Positions 61,177-64,000 of a DNA stretch of 64,000 nucleotides are shown here, in pieces. The DNA is from DAHVFK01 sp035310985 (GTDB lineage: Bacteria; Pseudomonadota; Gammaproteobacteria; Burkholderiales; SG8-39): NCBI GenBank assembly GCA_035310985.1, contig DATGDH010000058.1, forward strand, positions 1 through 64,000, given 5' to 3'. How positions within the stretch are numbered: the first letter of the stretch is position 1; every line of letters starts with the position of its first letter. The position numbers were made by a program, and so were the translations under genes. A model generated the notes under the pieces. That model worked only from the letters and a program-made list of their open reading frames with translations, was not told the DNA's origin and ran no database searches.

Positions 61177-61416
61177 ATGGAAAACATCGAACAACGCGTC
61201 AAGAAGATCATCGCCGAGCAACTCGGCGTAAACGAGGCCGAGATCAAGAACGAGTCGTCGTTCGTCGACGATCTGGGCGCTGACTCCCTGGATACGGTCG
61301 AACTGGTCATGGCGCTCGAGGAGGAATTCGAGACCGAGATTCCCGACGACGAGGCGGAGAAGATCACGACCGTGCAACAGGCCGTGGATTACATCAAGGC
61401 TCATCAGAAGAGCTAG
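61177..61416 (+). CDS. acpP: Acyl carrier protein
   Basis: A 79-residue acidic helical protein. Ser37 in GADSLDTVELVMALEEEF takes the phosphopantetheine arm. A GGAAGGAG ribosome-binding site lies just before the ATG. The 83-base gap after fabG contains a -10-like TAGAAT (61135-61140) and a small GGGCC/GGCCC hairpin, so acpP may have its own promoter to reach high expression. Confidence 0.98.
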   Translation: MENIEQRVKKIIAEQLGVNEAEIKNESSFVDDLGADSLDTVELVMALEEEFETEIPDDEAEKITTVQQAVDYIKAHQKS

Positions 61417-61478
61417 CTGCAACCATAGACCGGCGCGCACCCATCGGACCCGGGTTGCGTGTCCCCCTAGGAGAAAAG

Positions 61479-62713
<1,235 letters not shown>

Positions 62714-62717
<4 letters not shown>

Positions 62718-63166
62718 GCATCGAGCGCAGGCTTAACATCCGTCTTTCGCCGTCCAGCCTCCTGGCCGCGGCCGTCATCGCCACGCACGCTATGGCGGGC
62801 GCCTGTGCGGCGCTTGCCTTGCCCGGGCCAGGTGCGATGGCCATCGCGCTGCTGCTTCCGGCGCTTGGCCTTGCTGCGGCCTGGGACCGGGCGCTGTTGC
62901 GCAGCAGGAAATCGGTCACGGGCATGGTGATCGAGGGTCCGACCAGCCTGCGACTCAAGACGCGCGACGGAAGCGAGACCGAGGTGCGCGTGGCCGGCCG
63001 CAAGCACGTAAGCCGCCTTGCGGTGATTATTCCGGTGCGCGGCTCGATGCGGCGCACCATCGTGGTCGTCCGCGACATGCTCGACCAAGAGTCGTTCCGC
63101 ACACTCAGGCTGTGGGCGCTGTGGGGCAGGGTGCCTGGCGGCGGGCTGGAGGGCCGTGCGGCCTGA
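62714..63166 (+). CDS. YgfX/CptA-like membrane protein
   Basis: A 150-residue protein with two adjacent hydrophobic segments (about residues 12-35 and 38-58) and a soluble tail with GMVIEGPTSLRLKTRDGSET and MLDQESFRTLRLW. This layout fits the YgfX family, found in betaproteobacteria between fabF and rpoE. YgfX in E. coli was described as a toxin affecting the cell skeleton and, by others, as a membrane protein of unclear role. The TTG start overlaps the fabF stop as TTGA. Confidence 0.68.
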
Positions 63167-63187
63167 CCGGCCGAGTGGCGAACCAGC

Positions 63188-63214
63188 GAACTATTTGTAA
63201 GAGCGAGTGTCTGT
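63188..63214 (+). promoter_or_regulatory. SigmaE-type promoter before rpoE
   Basis: GAACTA (63188-63193) and TCTGT (63210-63214) are 16 bases apart. They match GAACTT-N16-TCTGA at nine of eleven defined bases. The site lies about 80 bases before rpoE, where self-transcribed sigmaE promoters usually lie. Confidence 0.6.
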
Positions 63215-63292
63215 GGCTGATAGACGTAGCGATCCGTTGGCGGGCTGGCAGGCGGCCCGCCGCGCCGGATCCTCGCCGGGCGGGGCCGGGAC

Positions 63293-63892
63293 GTGAGTAG
63301 TCAAGACGTCGACCGGGAGCTGGTGGCGAGGGCCCAGAAGGGCGACAAGCGCGCGTTTGAACTGCTAGTCGAGAAGTACCAGCGGAAGCTCGCGCGGCTA
63401 CTGTCGCGGTTTGTACGCGACCCGTCGGAGGTGGAGGACGTGACGCAAGAGGCCTTTATCAAGGCGTATCGAGCTCTGCCGGCATTCCGCGGCGACAGCG
63501 CGTTCTACACTTGGCTCTACCGTATCGGAATCAATACTGCCAAGAACTACCTCATGGCGCTCGGACGGCGGGCGCCGACGTCGACCGAGATCGAGGCCGA
63601 GGAAGCGGAAGGATTCGAGGAAGCCGATCAGTTGCGCGACATCAATACGCCGGAGAGCGTGCTGCTGTCCAATGAGATCGCGGCGACTGTGAATGCGACG
63701 ATCGACGGGCTGCCGGAGGAACTGCGCACCGCAATCCAGTTGCGCGAAATTGAAGGCATGAGCTATGAGGACATCGCGCGCATCATGGACTGCCCTATCG
63801 GCACCGTGAGGTCGCGCATCTTCCGCGCCCGCGAGGCGATTGCCGAGCGGCTGCGGCCGCTGCTCGATACGAGCAAGGACAAGAGGTGGTAG
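63293..63892 (+). CDS. rpoE: RNA polymerase sigma factor RpoE
   Basis: A 199-residue ECF sigma factor. Region 2 has DPSEVEDVTQEAFIKAYRAL and FYTWLYRIGINTAKNYL. Region 4 has LPEELRTAIQLREIEGMSYE and GTVRSRIFRAREAI. These are characteristic of RpoE, which drives the envelope stress response. It begins with GTG and is followed five bases later by the rseA gene for its anti-sigma factor. A sigmaE-like promoter lies upstream, suggesting self-control. Confidence 0.95.
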   Translation: MSSQDVDRELVARAQKGDKRAFELLVEKYQRKLARLLSRFVRDPSEVEDVTQEAFIKAYRALPAFRGDSAFYTWLYRIGINTAKNYLMALGRRAPTSTEIEAEEAEGFEEADQLRDINTPESVLLSNEIAATVNATIDGLPEELRTAIQLREIEGMSYEDIARIMDCPIGTVRSRIFRAREAIAERLRPLLDTSKDKRW

Positions 63893-63896
63893 ATCC

Positions 63897-64000
63897 ATGA
63901 ATATCAAGATTTCGGCCTTGATCGACGGCGAAGGCTCGCAGCGCGAGTTCGACGAGGCGCTGGCGGCGCTGGCGCGCGACCCGCAGGCGTGCGAATGTTG
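63897..64000 (+). CDS. rseA: Anti-sigma factor RseA (5' end only)
   Basis: The first 34 residues, MNIKISALIDGEGSQREFDE and onward to ALARDPQACEC, match the start of RseA N-terminal domains, which bind and hold RpoE at the membrane. The window ends inside the gene. Its place right after rpoE supports the call. Confidence 0.8.
   Translation, partial: MNIKISALIDGEGSQREFDEALAALARDPQACEC

Overview
The window looks like chromosome from a high-GC betaproteobacterium. The evidence is the gene order yceD-rpmF-plsX-fabH-fabD-fabG-acpP-fabF-ygfX-rpoE-rseA, the divergent rne/rluC pair, a FabG/AcpP/FabF set of betaproteobacterial type, a PEP-CTERM protein and several acyl-CoA ligases. Most genes are tightly packed, with 1-25 base overlaps. 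The only stretch with looser packing, lower GC and broken genes is about 26.9-37.1 kb. The genus cannot be named from this sequence.

1-6.4 kb: end of a sugar-type ABC importer, then MaoC hydratase, an MBL-fold protein without metal ligands, an enoyl-CoA hydratase, an acyl-CoA ligase and an MltF-like lytic transglycosylase. An FNR-type site lies between the last two. 6.4-15.8 kb: a divergent nitrogen-catabolism cluster. The left arm encodes FdrA, a DUF1116 protein and carbamate kinase. The right arm encodes allophanate hydrolase, a biuret-hydrolase-like cysteine hydrolase, an NCS2-like permease, a DUF2877 protein and a GntR/FCD regulator. FdrA, DUF1116 and DUF2877 are the three parts of the E. 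coli oxamate carbamoyltransferase (AllFGH). Two tandem GTATAC-centred sites lie in the divergent promoter region. This is the most interesting system in the window.

15.8-26.9 kb: CtaG and SCO (copper insertion into cytochrome oxidase), an MFS transporter divergent from an alpha/beta hydrolase, a two-subunit molybdenum hydroxylase, acyl-CoA ligases, a phasin, a Lin0512-family protein and a truncated PPOX-type gene. 26.9-37.1 kb: a probable old genomic island between a decayed tRNA-Asn copy and an intact tRNA-Asn. It carries small unknown proteins, a tautomerase, a broken FNR-type regulator, DUF1003 and TMEM175-type membrane proteins, a P-type cation ATPase, a DUF3617 protein, a PEP-CTERM protein and an 88-base direct repeat. 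No integrase is visible.

37.1-49.4 kb: AsmA-like protein, aromatic/aspartate aminotransferase, uvrB, a lipoprotein, then an operon of three cytochromes and a QseBC/PmrAB-like two-component system behind a direct-repeat box, a tyrosine phosphatase, a GNAT acetyltransferase and a FadD-like ligase. 49.5-64 kb: core housekeeping: rne with a structured leader, rluC, a HAD phosphatase, a Rieske protein, sppA, an RsmI-like methylase, maf, the fatty-acid synthesis operon with a strong promoter before yceD, and rpoE with a sigmaE-like promoter before it. The window ends inside rseA.
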